From Datisca glomerata (taxonomy: Eukaryota; Streptophyta; Magnoliopsida; Cucurbitales; Datiscaceae): a stretch of DNA of 64,000 nt. This document shows, one piece after another, positions 34,515 to 47,835 of the stretch (position 1 is the first letter of the stretch; every line of letters begins with the position of its first letter). The stretch is taken from NCBI GenBank assembly GCA_003255025.1, contig QANY01005476.1:1-64000 (forward strand). Direction: 5' to 3'. Made by a program: the position numbers and the translations under genes. The notes under the pieces are model-generated. The model saw only the letters and a list, made by a program, of their open reading frames with translations, did not search any database and was not told the DNA's origin.

Positions 34515-35700
34515 GTTTGGCTAAAAATCTCGGCCAACTTGTTGGCGATAAACACCTAGACCGCGATGACGCTCCGAGCCAAAAACATGTCCCTGATAAA
34601 TTAGTGCGCGGGCGTGCCAAAATACGGTCGAAGAAATCAAATTTAAAAGATATCCAAATTTTTATCTAATTCCTAATCATACAACGATTATGAAAAGTAG
34701 GGAACAAATCTCCTCTATAATCCTACTATTATATGCAAAAAAAACTAAGAACCTAGATTGGAATCGAAACGCTAGGAAAAATGAACAAAGAAACTCAAAC
34801 TTTATATAACTATTTAGAAAAACTAACAAGTAACAAAAGAACAAATCTAAGTAATTGAATCTAAAGTTTGTGAAGAGTAAACTTGAAAGTTGCTAAAGAA
34901 AAAGACTTATGAAAATAAAAGCATACTGGTTTGTGAAAAACTAAGTAGTAAAAACTCAAGAACAAAACTAGATTGACAGGTTGGAAGCTTGATTTTTTGG
35001 ATGTTTTTGCCGTCCTCACCATCTGTCTACTTGGTCTCTTTTTATAGGAGTAGAGTCTTTACACGGATAGACTTTCCTTGGCTTGATCACAAAATCTGAT
35101 ATCCTTATCTCCATTGTTGATTTAAATTTTGAAATTTAAAGCTTGAGTTTATCTCTTCCGACATTTAGGAAATTTGAGTTATCTACGAATTTTGAATATC
35201 TGTTGAGATTCATGGCCTTGTTATCCGCACTTGCATCTTGTTATCGAAAATATAAAAAATAATCTTTTACCAACTAAAGACATCTTGGTCAAATCAGAGA
35301 ATATGAAACCTTAAAACAAAACAAATCAGTTAAGACGTTGGTCATAATGATATTTTAGCCTAGACGTTGGCCAAAAAGAGAATTCGACCAAGACGTTGGC
35401 CAAAATGAGATTTCGGCCAAGACGTTGGCCAAAATGAGATTTCGGCCAAGACGTTGGCCAAAATGAGATTTCGTCCAAGACGTTGGCCAAAATGAGATTT
35501 TGTAATATATTTTATACATGTACATATATATGGCACTTCGTTTGATTTCACAAACGATAAAAAACCCCTTTCCCTAAGTTGGAAGATCAACCCATGTAGT
35601 TTTTGATCTTGAACTCGTAATTAATATTGTAGGCTGAACGTTATCAATTGACATATTATTGTTGATCAAACTCCGGCCCAACTTAATCATTTCAGCTCTG
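34514..35700 (-). mobile_element. Probable 5' LTR of the gag element (left boundary good, right boundary uncertain)
   Basis: Non-coding DNA located where the 5' LTR should be, ending in CA (minus sense) at 34514. It contains a minisatellite at 35346-35505. The partner LTR was not found, so the far end near 35.6-35.7 kb is a guess. Confidence 0.4.
35346..35505 (-). repeat. 29-bp minisatellite (gacgttggccaaaatgagat)
   Basis: About five to six direct tandem units of 29 bp reading aagacgttggccaaaatgag atttcggcc, nearly identical in the centre and diverging at the edges. Because 29 is not a multiple of 3, the minus-strand frame cycles through three reading phases. Confidence 0.9.
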
Positions 35701-35705
35701 ACTAA

Positions 35706-36950
35706 TTGTCAAATTATGACTCAAACAATGGCTCATTAGAAATTTGAGAATATATATTTTAGATTTTATATGTAGTAGAAGCTTAAGAAAATGTCTACGT
35801 AAAGTAAGACGTGTTAAATTAAAAGTTATATCTTTCAAATTATACAATATATGTATTGCTTTTTGAATATTACAGAAAATGACTATCAATTTGGCACATT
35901 CTGAAGAAATTACCATATCATTATTGCATTATTGGAAAATATATTTTTTAAATTCATTTATGAATTTCAGGTTGCAAATAACGTAAATATGATATAATAT
36001 AAATTGTACAACTTATTAACGAACAAATTATTGTTAACTAAAAATAAATATCCTTCGTATATAAAAAATCTTGAAATTAATATTTAATGACATTCACGTT
36101 TCTAATAACTCAATATTATAAAAAATATTATTTTTTTAAACTATTTTGTAAATGAAGTAAATAATAAAATCGGTGAAATACCTTATTTGGATGAAAAATA
36201 ATAATTCTCATATGAACTATTTTGAATATATATATATTAACCATACTTGAGTTCGGATCATACTATCCATAATTCACTTTAAAATTTGTAACTTACACAG
36301 AAAAGCTATTATAAATTATAATTGAGACTAAAATTTAATTTGTTATTTACACAAATTGTGAGACTTTTGAGTCATGTTATACTACCACAAAACGTCAAAA
36401 GCATAGCATTGAGGATTTGAATTGCTTACTGTCAATAGGATACAATTTTCTTTCAATTTGTTGACATATGAATCAACTACTCACATCAGTTCATGATAAT
36501 CAAGGAAAAAAAAAATTAAACTGATATGTATCTTTGAAATCTACACTAACCCTCTTATTCATTAGAAAAAAAAAGTGGATGAGCATTTCTACCATTAAAT
36601 CATTATAACAATGATATTTAATGATTCAGGTTTTCACCATACGTGTCATATTAAAGTCCAAGTTGTATAGTGTCTAGGTTAGGCATCTGGGGACTGATTT
36701 TTTCTTAAATTGTTGATGTGGTGAGATATACTGGCAATTAGGAACAATAAAAGTCTCCTGAGAGGAGGCAGATTTTGTTCCCCTCTCTCTTACACACCCA
36801 ACAGAACATCATTATAAACTCATGAAGTGACACTGAAATGATAAGGGATGGCATTTGACTTATGTCTTTAATTTTTTTTAAGAGTAGGACTTATAAACTG
36901 TCCCTCTTAAGAATTTACGCCTTTATTTCTATTGTTGAAAAAGAGAGAGT
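35706..36950. other. AT-rich intergenic DNA
   Basis: No gene or defined element recognised. Short frames only. Confidence 0.5.
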
Positions 36951-36959
36951 TGACAACCT

Positions 36960-38130
36960 ACATGTTATCATGTCATAAATTTTGATTGAGAGATCCAAAT
37001 CAAATTTCGTGAGATTCTTCTAAAAAAATGATTTTCATATGCTTCCGATGATATATAATCTTTCATGTAATTAGCTTCCAATTGACGTTATATAGTTTCT
37101 AAATCTATCTATTCTGCATAATCCATATTTTTGAACAACCTTAATGAAAATTATTATAACTTTTGTTCGGGAGCTTCGAATCAAGTCCTGCAAAAATTTT
37201 CAAGAAGTATACATCCGTATATTTTTCAACAATATATAGTCTGTCAATATTTTCTAAAATGAAGCAGCCTAAAGATTCAATTTGAAATACCTGAATAGCC
37301 TTACTTTTCTGAGCGATATGTATAAAAATCACCGTAACTTTTGATCGAAATATCCAAATTGAATTCCATGAAATTCTCTAATAAGTAAAATTTTGTATCT
37401 TTCCGATGATGTAAGATTCATCATGTAGTTGACTTCCAGTAAATACTGTTTAATTTTCAAAATTGATCATTCTACATAATCTACTTTCCTGAGCAGCTTT
37501 CATGAGAATCATCATAACTTTTTATCAAGTGCTCCAAATCAAGTTTCAAAAAATTCTACAAGTAGTAGACATCTATATCTTTATAATGATATATTTTTGC
37601 TATGTAATATTCTCTAAATTGATACAATCTACAAATTAAATTTTAAAAGCATTCATATATTTACTTTCTTGAATAGCACCAACAAGAGTTGCCATAACTT
37701 TTGATTGGGAGCTTCAAATTGATTTCTGTTAAATTTTTCACAAAGAAGATTTCCATATCTTTCCATTGTTATAAGATTTGTCATGGCTGCCAGTCAATGC
37801 AGTTTAATTTTCAAATTTAAGGTTCTACATAATCTATTTTCTTGAATAGGTTTCATGAAAATCGTCATAACTTTCGCTCAAGAGCTCCAAATCAAGTTCT
37901 GAAAAATTATTCAATAAGTAATATGATATCTTTCTAAAGAAATATATTATACTATGTAAGTCTATTTAATTTAGTTAAAAATTAAATTTGGAATACGTGA
38001 TTAAGTTTACTTTCCTATACGAAAACTACCATACTTTGATCCGGAGCACAACTTGAATTCCGTAAAATTCTCCATGAAGAAAACTCTCATATCTTTATAA
38101 TCATGTGACTCGCCATGTAATTTTTCTTCC
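36960..38130 (+). repeat. Seven-copy ~178-bp satellite-like tandem array
   Basis: A landmark like cataacttttgatcgggagc recurs at about 36975, 37155, 37333, 37513, 37694, 37865 and 38030, giving spacings of 180, 178, 180, 181, 171 and 165. Each unit also carries caaatcaagttctg-like, atatctttccgatgatat-like and cttccagtcaa-like blocks in constant order. Units are diverged (roughly 65-80% by eye). The length is in the range common for plant centromeric satellites, but this is a short isolated array. Confidence 0.85.
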
Positions 38131-38960
38131 AGCTTTTTTCATTCCAGTTTCCATTTATATTCCTGTTGTCACTTCTGTTGTTAAGACATTTTTGTTCCCG
38201 TTGTCAAGCCATTTTGTTCCCATCATCAAGTCAATTCTATTTCTATCATCAATACATTTCATTCCCGTCATCACGAACTTTCCATTTTCGTCGTCATTAC
38301 ATTTTTGTTCACATCATCATGACATTTCTGTTCTGATTGTTTTTACTTCTTTTATTTTCCTCATAAGTCCATTTGATGGACTATCAAGTCATAGCCTTCC
38401 TTTCCAAAAATTTGAATAGCTATCTTTTTGGCTTTCCCGTTCTGTAATGAAGTGGCAGCTTTCCTGTTCTGGAGTTACAAATTTCTTGACTTTCCCATTC
38501 TGAGAGGTTTGAGTGTGGTCATTTATGTTTGGCCTTCCTTTGCTTGGCCTTCCTTTTCTTGGCTTTTCTTTACTTGACCTTTCTTTACCTGGCTTTTTTT
38601 TACTCGGCCTTTCTTTACTTGGCCTTCCTTTCCCTGATTTTTCTATTCTGAAATTTTTCTTTCCTTCCTTTTTTGTTTCTTTGGTTGAAGCTTCCGCGGT
38701 GGTGACATTTCATTGGCTACGATATTGTCCCTCGCGATTGGTGATGATGGCGGCCATTACCTCAATTTTCCATATTCGATCCCCGACGAATAACATAAAT
38801 TTTTTTAACTCGTTCTCAATCGTTTTTTGTTTCCGGTTCCGTATTTCCTTTTTTTTTTTCTGCTTCCAACTCATTCTGCTTCCAGTTCCATTGTTGATGG
38901 GGCGTTTGGTTTGGTTTTGTGCGTTTTGGGGAGGGATTTTTTAGTTTTTTCTCATCTCTC
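38131..38960 (-). repeat. Internal region of LTR element A: short pyrimidine-rich arrays (plus strand)
   Basis: Two low-complexity arrays: cattttgttcccgttgtcaa-like words at 38135-38340, and ggccttcctttgcttggcct-like words at 38525-38660. On the minus strand the second array reads like the purine-rich array at 49690-50780 (gtaaagaaaggtcaagtaaa). Both belong inside the element whose 5' LTR lies at 38977-39511. The positive-strand open frames here are repeat products. Confidence 0.65.
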
Positions 38961-38976
38961 AATGAAAACATCAAAA

Positions 38977-39511
38977 TGTAAAAGATTTTTTTCGATATGG
39001 GGAACCCTTTACAAAAGAATAATAAGATAATAATTTAAAGAGAGAATAAGAGAGTATAGACACCTTGATTTACGTGAAAATCTCTTAAAGGAAAGAAAAA
39101 TCATGGGGAGAACTATGATATTCTCTTATATTTTGTGGAGGTCTGTGTTTCTTAGGTCTATGTTGTTTTTTTGGTATGTTGTTATATATGCTTCTATTTA
39201 TAAGCCTTCAATTAGTTACACAGAATTTGATACAACTTATCTAATTCTATCTGAAAATAAAATCAACAGAATATTTCATTGAGATCTAACTTATCAACAT
39301 TAACAACTTAAGTAAATCTTGACTGTCTGATCAATCCAATGGTCTTGATTAGCTTCTCTTTGGATTGTCACGTTGGAAAACCATGTACTTTCATCTGATT
39401 GGTCTCTTCTTCATAACCGTCTTGTTAATCCTCAGTTCTCGTTCTATCTTCTCTTCGATAGAGTCTTCGCTCTAGATCTTGACATGTGTTACGTGAAATT
39501 TTGTCTGTTCA
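38977..39511 (-). mobile_element. LTR of element A (5' LTR, minus orientation)
   Basis: In minus sense this 535-bp block starts TGAACAGAC and ends CTTTTACA (TG...CA). It aligns along its length with 52052-52550 in the opposite orientation: shared words include tcgaagagaagatagaacga, gatttacttaagttgttaat, cagatagaattagataa and tctgtgtaac. Just inside the end, minus-sense ttttgatgttttcattgaga resembles the leader after plant Gypsy 5' LTRs. Age is high, judging by the divergence. Confidence 0.72.
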
Positions 39512-39619
39512 TTGTTCATTTAAAAATTGAAATGTCAATATTTTTCCATGTCATCTCTCTCTCCTCTCTTTCTCGATGTGATAGAGAGAATGAGCTTGAC
39601 GATAAAGAAATTATCTGAT

Positions 39620-40584
39620 AGTACTTGTGGCACGCAAGAAATTATTAAAAAAGAATTATCCGATAAAGAATTTTATGATAATTCTTGGGAGAAGAACTAT
39701 ATTTCAAATTCAAATTGAATATCTTGAATCAACAAAATCTTTTAAGAATTATTTGATAATAATTATGGCACGCAATCTAATTAATAAATAAGTTATAAGT
39801 TAGTGAGAATCTAATTAGTCAAGAGAATAAGAGTAAAGTAATTCTTAGTACTACACAACCCTATTGTAATGGGAGTGTTTCTCATTTATATGAGAAATAC
39901 ATGTTTTTAGGAGAGCCAATATGATAATCCATGAGGAACACATGCTAGATCTCAATCACTGAATCATAATGGGAAGAAACCATGCCCCCCCCTTGAGAAA
40001 TTCATATTCAAAGGAGAGGCTTTTGAGTCCATCTGAAAGATCAGGGCTTAGATTTACCCAATAACTACATAAACATCGTAAATGATGTAAAGATAAATCA
40101 TTGGCTTCAAGCAATGAAATCCAAAATGATTTCATGAACTCCAACTGAGTATGTAAGCTCAGTGTGAAATGGAATACTCATAAAGAGGATATTAAGTATA
40201 ATAGATCTTTATGTTGAGGGTCATGCTTATGTTTATAAATATATTGTATCACTGTAACTCATCTCCTTTGCTAGATTTGTCTAAAATCATGATATAAAGG
40301 ACTTTGAAAAAGTAATACTTATTCTAGGGATTAAAATTTTTTTAGACTTTAATGTAAAATTCTATGCTTATCCTACACTACGTAGATAATAATACGTTGC
40401 AAATGTTTACAGTGTAAAATTATGAAAAAGGTTCGTCACCTTTCAGGATTAGAATCCAGTCATCATACCAATGTTTTAAGACATGCGATAAGTAAGATAA
40501 CTTGAAGACAATTCCCTTACTTTTTGCAATGGGAAGTCTTAAGCATGTAACATTAATTGTACATCAAGCCAGACATATATTTCA
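39620..40584. other. Intergenic DNA with short direct repeats
   Basis: The words attatttgataataattatg and gataattcttgg with ggcacgcaa occur more than once at 39600-39780. No gene supported. Confidence 0.45.
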
Positions 40585-40800
40585 CAATAGACAAGTGTCG
40601 AGCGAGAGATGTTTTCACCAAATATAATTATATGTAGTGATGTTATGATGGTCGATAAATCTTATTTATCAGTTTGACGAACATGTATAACTCTTAAGAT
40701 CAGATTATACTGTTAAATCGAGCATATCCGTTAAAAAGTTTGAAATTTGAAATTTAACATTTTTATTTTATAATAATAACCCCATAATTTTTGAAAAATA
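40585..40800 (+). repeat. Dispersed repeat family, copy 3
   Basis: Matches the repeat at 30186-30480: gacaagtgtcgagcgagag, ttttcaccaaatataattat, gatgttatgatggtcgataa, agtttgacgaaca and cgagcatatccgttaaaaag. It lies about 390 bp upstream of the plant-mobile-domain pseudogene. Confidence 0.75.
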
Positions 40801-41187
40801 ACTTTTACGTTTTAATTAATTTTCCCTATAAAATTAATTTTTAAATCTAACCTTATTTCTTATCAAAATTAACCCCAACATTAAAAACTCCTTCCCCCTT
40901 ATTCTTAAAAAATCGATACCCGCCCTTCCCTCTCTCAACACTTCATTTCTCTTCCCTCAAACCCTATTCTCCTTCTTCTTCATCTACATCTTCATCTCTC
41001 TCTTCATATCCTGAAATCCATCAAAACCGATCCAAATTTGTTGCGACACACGAGTCAAACCCGCAATCTCTGATTGAACACATCCATTACAACACACGAG
41101 CCAAAACCCACGCCAAACCCGAGCCAAATCCCTCCAACCCACGACCCTGAACCCCATATCCTTTTAATATTGTATTTTTCATCAATA

Positions 41188-43160
41188 ATGGCTAGAGGAA
41201 AGCATAAAGTTACAAAGGAAACATTGAGTCTAACAACACAATCAAGTTCAAGCTCGAGCGTCTCGAAAGGGCCGTATGATGCCACCGGTTATGGGGTGAA
41301 AAGTTTTCATCTAAAGAATCAAAATCTTAGTAGCCATATTCTTCATATTGCTCCAACGGAACATATATCTCACCCAAGCAAACAAGATGTAAGTTTTTCT
41401 TTATCGGTTTTTAATTTTATGTGTTATATTGCTAAAACGCCTAATATATACTTGATCCGTTCTGCAAATTTGGTGTTTTTATGTGATGATTATAGGAATG
41501 TATGGTTGTTGATAGAAATATATGTCTTGGATGGAAAACTATAGTCTTTTCATGAGTGCCCGTAAAGTTTTCGATGAAATGTCATAATGAATTATATGGT
41601 GTATTTTTGTCACTGTCCATAAAGTGTTTGATAAAATGTCATATTGAGGTTTATACTATATTTATATGAATGACTGTAACATGATCGATAAAATGTTATA
41701 TCCCATCCAATGATAAAATGTAAGTTTCTTTAACAAAAAATTTGGTTGTTATGTTTATATTGTTAAAACACCAAATAGATACTTAAATCATTTTGAAAAT
41801 TGAGTGTTTTTATGTGATGCTTCTAGAAATCTATGATTATTGGTAGTGATATATGTTTTGGATGAAAAATTGTAGTGTATGTTTATTGCCCGTAAGGTGT
41901 TCGACGAAATGTCACAATAGGGATTATAGTACATTTTTCTCCACACACCTTTTTTACTAAGTCATACTTATATTTTGGTTTTTTAGGCTGAGTTCTATGA
42001 TCTTGGTATTCGTGGTTTTAGGAACACTACACTAGTAGCTCGATGGTACAGTAGGCTTCTTGAAAATGTGAGAAGGAATGTTGATGCCTCTGGGTTTAGT
42101 TATTTTATAAGTATATTGAAAAGGGTAAGATGGATCGGGTCCTATTAAAAATTATGGCTGAGAAATGGTTGGATACAACCCACACATTTCATATAGATGA
42201 AGTGGGTGAAATGACAATGACCCCATTGGACTTTGCTATGATAACTGGCTTGAAAGTCGACGTTCGACAACTAGACTATGATTTGGAACTCTATAATAAC
42301 AGGAAGGCTTTGCAAAAACTAGTTGGCAAACCGTTGTTGGAGGTTGGGAAAAAAAGTTAGTTATCAATGGATATTTGATAATTATCTAGGTACGGGTGTA
42401 CTACTCCTAAGCAGGAGGACATTTTGACCAGAGTCATTCTTCTAGTGCTCTTGGGTAGTACAATTTTTTACGACAAGAGCAATAAAGTTTATTTGTACTT
42501 CCTCCCTAACCTACAGCAAATAGATGAGATACGGGAGTATAATTGACGTGGTTTAGCGTTGTCCGTATTGTATTGCAATATGAACTCTTTATGCCACGGT
42601 AAAAGTGTAGGGACATGGGTTTTTAGAGAGCATGGGAGATTTGGGCTTGTGAGTACTTTCCGCGTTTGGCATTGAGCAGATCATTGGGTGGTCCAAACAC
42701 ATCCCCGAGTGCAGCACGTTAGATAGACATTGAGTCGGGAATAAGGGATGTCAGTCACTGCCTAAAAAATTTCGTGTTAAACTTCGATACGTGAGGCCCA
42801 ATGAGGTATGTGTTTTATTATATCAATTCTTATATTCCCCCCAGTATGAATAATGTTATACTGATAAACTATTTATTTTTGAACTTGCAGATCAATTGGT
42901 ACCCTTGGGGAGAACGTACAAACTTGCATGACTATTGCATCGATAGTATACCTCCTACCACCATGAGAATCTTGTTACAAGGACTTGCTAGAAGAGCAAG
43001 GTACTTGGGTGAGCGCGTCTCACGGCAAAGTATGGGAACCGATGCGCTATACATCCCATTCAGACCCTTAAATTCAATGTTATGTGATAACCATTCACCA
43101 GAAAGGATCTGTCTGGTTGTCTTGGAGGTTTTAGAGCGACACACTTTATCCAGGATGTAG
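41188..43160 (+). pseudogene. Broken plant mobile domain (aminotransferase-like PMD) gene
   Basis: Relic of the PMD family, found both in host genes such as MAIN/MAIL1 and inside transposons. First exon 41188-41388 (MARGKHKVTKE..., Ser-rich) ends at a GT donor; the next begins about 41989 with EFYDLGIRGFRNTTLVARWY. Reading on needs a frameshift near 42110 to reach MDRVLLKIMAEKWLDTTHTF and the hallmark GEMTMTPLDFAMITGLKV. Stops occur after LLEVGKKS (42360) and near 42544 (IREYN stop). A later segment, 42890-43160, reads INWYPWGERTNLHDYC, RILLQGLARRARYLGERV and SMGTDALYIPFRPLNSML, matching the C-terminal half of the domain. At least three disabling changes, so a pseudogene. Whether it was a host gene or a transposon passenger is unresolved. 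Confidence 0.78.
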
Positions 43161-44800
43161 AACGGCTTGCACGATTGTATTGATCTACATCATACAAATA
43201 TATGTGAATTAGTAACAAATAAGCAATGGTAATATAACCAACCAAATTTGCAATATTCTCAAATGGTTACCGCACAACTTTTAGGCCAAGCTTCTCCTCC
43301 CATTGATTTTACAAATTAAATCATTTTTACAACGACCTTATCGTTCCACCTTAGGGGCGAAGGCTGGTTCAAGTCAACATAGTTGGCAGCACATGCCAAC
43401 TTCTCCGGATAAAACACTTGCATCAAAATGAATTTATTAGTAAATATACATATGTTATAATGTGAAAGTTATACCAATGTACACTAAATGTATAAATAAC
43501 AAGCATCCGATAAAGCTATGGTGGTGGTTGTTTTGATATCTCGCGACACCATCCACAAAATCTTTAAAACAAGAAAAAGCCTAACTCTTCTGTTGGATGA
43601 TCGCGGGTGACTTCACAACGTGTAACCATGAATGACTGACGATTGGCTTTGATCGAGGAGATAACAAAACCCTGACAGTGTGCAACACAAAGGCCTGCCT
43701 CCAGTAGTCACTGCCAGGCTCTCCAATCAAGAATTTCGACAAGGAATTCATCGGAATATCACATTTGGAGTCTTCTTCTCATCTATAATATATGTTAGTA
43801 TAATCAAATTTAGCCATATGATAATGTCTTCTTATCATTACTATCCACGATACTATTTATAATGGATTGAACATCATCTAGTAAGAATGTTAAAATGACG
43901 TACCAATGTTATGTTCTTGTATACATCTGTCCATACTATATTATTAACCAGCTTTATGCAATGACTATTTGAGATAACAAATTAATTGGAAGTGGCATGT
44001 ATCAACAATCTTAATAGATGATAAACATGATATGTAAAGAATTTAAAGAATGCAAGAAACTTAGTTGATCTATTTGCGACATGCTCTTCTCCGAGTTTTT
44101 TCACAATTTATCATGTTCAAAGAATCATATTAGTAAATTTTCACCATGTAGGTATGCTAGTTAAAAACTTAATAAATGTCAAAATCTCTAAAATCATATA
44201 AAAACAACGATCATGTAGTTCTATCTAAAATATGACTTTCCCTTTTATTTGATTATTTGAGGGATAACATGTACAATGGTATTAATCTAATAACAAACAT
44301 ACATATGAAATGACATAGTTTCCATGAAAGAAAACAATCTCAAGTAATATCTCCTTCCAACTACAATATTCCATATAGAAACATGAAAAAGGCAAAAAAT
44401 GAGATACTAGTCTACAACATAGCAAGTCCCATTTGATTAAGTAAATCTGATTCAGGCTAATGATATTGAGACAACAATTCTTATACGAGTTCACATTCCA
44501 TAAGTAAATGACTACCAACTTTCTCAATGCCGACAAGTCTTCTCTAATGATGACCAATAATCAAGAGATTTCACCTGTAAAAATAAGGAGACACTTTTGT
44601 AATTGGGTGAAAAAACAAGCCATGACAATACTGTCCATCCCAACAATAAGTTAAAAGGCACAAGTTACCAAAAATATATTCTAGACAAGCTAAAAATATA
44701 AAACTCCTTTCATTGTAGAGGGACCCAATAAGATGCTTTTCTATTCACTGTCTTTATCTAGTTGGAATCCCTGACATGCACTACCACAACCCCATAAAGC

Positions 44801-44808
<8 letters not shown>

Positions 44809-44873
<65 letters not shown>
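44809..44873. repeat. (CA)n microsatellite
   Basis: About 32 uninterrupted CA units following a short ctctct run. Confidence 0.97.
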
Positions 44874-44877
<4 letters not shown>

Positions 44878-47780
44878 CACATCTTCATTCTCTAGCTATC
44901 TCTCTTGCTTGAAAGTAGATTAAGAAGAACTAAAAAAAGTAGATGTTAGCATACCCTTTTTGAAAATAACATAGATAGTTAATTTGCGGACGACACAAAT
45001 TATGGAGTATTATTCGGCAAGTATAATATGGTGAAATTCAGTCACTAAGAATCCTTCTGGAATTCAATAAACATACAACTGTTTAAAAAATTCAAATAAC
45101 ATGTGCTACAATGGTGGAAAATAGGCATGATCGATAAACTCGATTATGTTGGAATGAGTATGTATGTGCCAAAAAAAGTGAAATATCATATATCATTATA
45201 TTCATGCTGCTACTGCCTTCTCAGTGTCAAATATAAAAGTAAATGCTCATGTTACTGAGTTAACATCTATTTTATCTACCTAAATGGGATATGATAAGGA
45301 TTAGAGAGTATATTCTTCCTCTTTTAACAACAAAACCTTATAGAAGTTGCATTTGAACTATGCAATGTCTGATATCTCACTCATCTATTTCATTTAATTA
45401 TTTCTATATAGCAAAGCCTTGTAAAATAAGGTATCAGGTAAAATATGATTGATATTCAGAAAGTTGAAGAAACATAGAAAATTCAATCAGAACAACTCGT
45501 AGTCATGTCATCCATATATAGTTAGCCATAACCCGAAACACTATAATTAAGCATCTCTAAAATTCATTCAAGCAGATTTTAATAGTTCAGAATCAACAGA
45601 GACATGTGGAAATTAAATGTGTGCCCTAGCGTTCAGGATCAACTCAGACATTAAGCATCTCCAAAATTCATTCGCGTTCCCTAGCTTTTGAACGTTCACA
45701 AAGGAAGAACAGATATATTGCAGAATAAAATTAATGAAAAATAGGGCGCATAGAGAGATTGAAAGAAGAGGAGCATACCTTTCTTGTGCCCTAGCTTCTG
45801 GTCGTGAAGGGAAAACACACTTCATCCAGGTCTTCAAAAAACAGGGAGAAACAGACTTCGAAATATGAGATAGAGGATTTGCTCGACTCTCTCAGTCTCT
45901 CTCTCGGACATTTTCACTCTTTTAATCGCTCACTCTCTTAGTCACTCCCTCTCTCTCACTCTCTCAGATGTCTTTGAGTTAAGCTTCAAACTAAAGCTTT
46001 CGACAAAAAAGAAGAAGAAAGCTTCCTTTCGAAGCTTTCAAAAAAAGATGAAGACCTACAATCGGGGTAATAGGTAAAGCTTTCCAACGGCTGAGGTTTC
46101 TTTGACTAGATCTACGGCTAGGAACAAAAGCCAGCATTCATGCTGTTAAAAATCTCCCGGTATGAAAGGAAGTAACCTTTTACAATTATACTATTTCAAA
46201 GGGTCGGGAAAAAGATATAAATTGGCCTTTCATTGAAGCTGGGGCTATTCGAACCAAATGGCCTATGTATTTTTTTCAAAAAAATTAAACAAAATTTGTA
46301 TGGCTTACTCGACCAATATAAATAAAATGAAATAGTTTATGATTTCAAGCAAGCACGAGGACTTACTTAACTAATCTAAACAACTAAAATAACTTATTCA
46401 TATAGATCTCTTCATGGATTTCACTCCCAAAATAAAAATCTATTATAATTCTTGGTGACAGTGTATCTACAAAAAAATAATGTATAAAAGATGGGCACTC
46501 ATAGACAAAACAATGTTGGTAAGTAACTCCCACAGTAGAATTTCTCAAGAATCTGAAAATGCATAGAAGAGGAGATAATAAACTAGCCTCTCTTTCTCCC
46601 ACATGCATATCTTTAATAGTAAAATAGTATAATTGAAACTTTTGGAAAGAAATGACTAATTTCTTATTTCTTCTATCATACTTAGTGAGAAGGCGTATAA
46701 TTCCACCAAAATAAATCAAGTGAAACAAAAACAACAGTGGAAATTGGCAAATAATTACATCACTAGAAACTAGACCAAGGTCATATAAGTTTTGTTTCCT
46801 TTTTCTCAACTCGAAAGAAACTCTCTATAAATAAAGTTCACAGTTTAAAGGTGATAACGCAGTTTATTGGTATATTTTTTATAAAAAACCAAAGCCCAAG
46901 TAATAAATATAATCAGTTTATAGAAGAAGACCATCTTTTAAAATTCTGCACTCTTTAAACTTCAAAGATCAGAATAAGACACAATAGCCTATTAACTTTT
47001 TTGTATAGGAAGACAAATGCTAAAAGGAAAATTGATTATTAATTCAATCTTTGCCATCCCTGAATTTATACTCATTTTTCAAAATTTGCACAACGACTAG
47101 GTAACTTTAATTGATACGAACAAGTATTTGAATTGATACTTTGGTATTGTAGAATAATATTCAAGTAGAATGGAAATAATGAAAAAAGCATAAATTACTT
47201 TCTATAATCACGAGTCATGTCTAATACAAAATTCACATCAATGTAAACCAAAATTTGAATACATGATTAATATTTTGTGATTATATTTCGAACCTAGAAA
47301 TTTAATATACTAATTAGCTCAAGTTGTAACAAGTCAAATATCACTAATTGGATCCAATTTAATCATAGGAGTAAGGAGTGCTGAAGAAGTAACAAGCTAG
47401 AAAAATACTCTTCCTCAATAATTCATTTGAAGTCAAGACTCAAGACTTTGCATTTATTACCAAGGGAATGGTTTGTACTCATGACTCATGAGAGTGACGG
47501 TAAAACATTATGCAGAGCCCACAAAGAGAACTGATCAAAGAGGCAGATAAAGAGAAGATATTTCAAAATGAAAGAAGTTACATACTAAACAGAGAGAGAG
47601 TAATCGAAACCCTAAATCAAACCACAACCAAAACTGCAAACTACAACCAAAACCTATAGAAACATGCAAACCGCAACCAAAACCCTAAATAAAAAACATG
47701 CAAATCTCAATCAAAACCTTAAATCATAAACCAATTATTTCACAACCAAAACCTCAAGGTTTATTTTTAGTGCCTAAAGC

Positions 47781-47784
<4 letters not shown>

Positions 47785-47832
<48 letters not shown>
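47785..47832. repeat. (GA)n microsatellite
   Basis: About 24 uninterrupted GA units, with further interrupted GA runs to 47935. Confidence 0.97.

Positions 47833-47835
<3 letters not shown>

Noticed and set aside
46384..46809. 141-codon minus-strand frame
   Set aside because: No recognisable domain, no splice context, AT-rich codons, and located in repeat-rich DNA.
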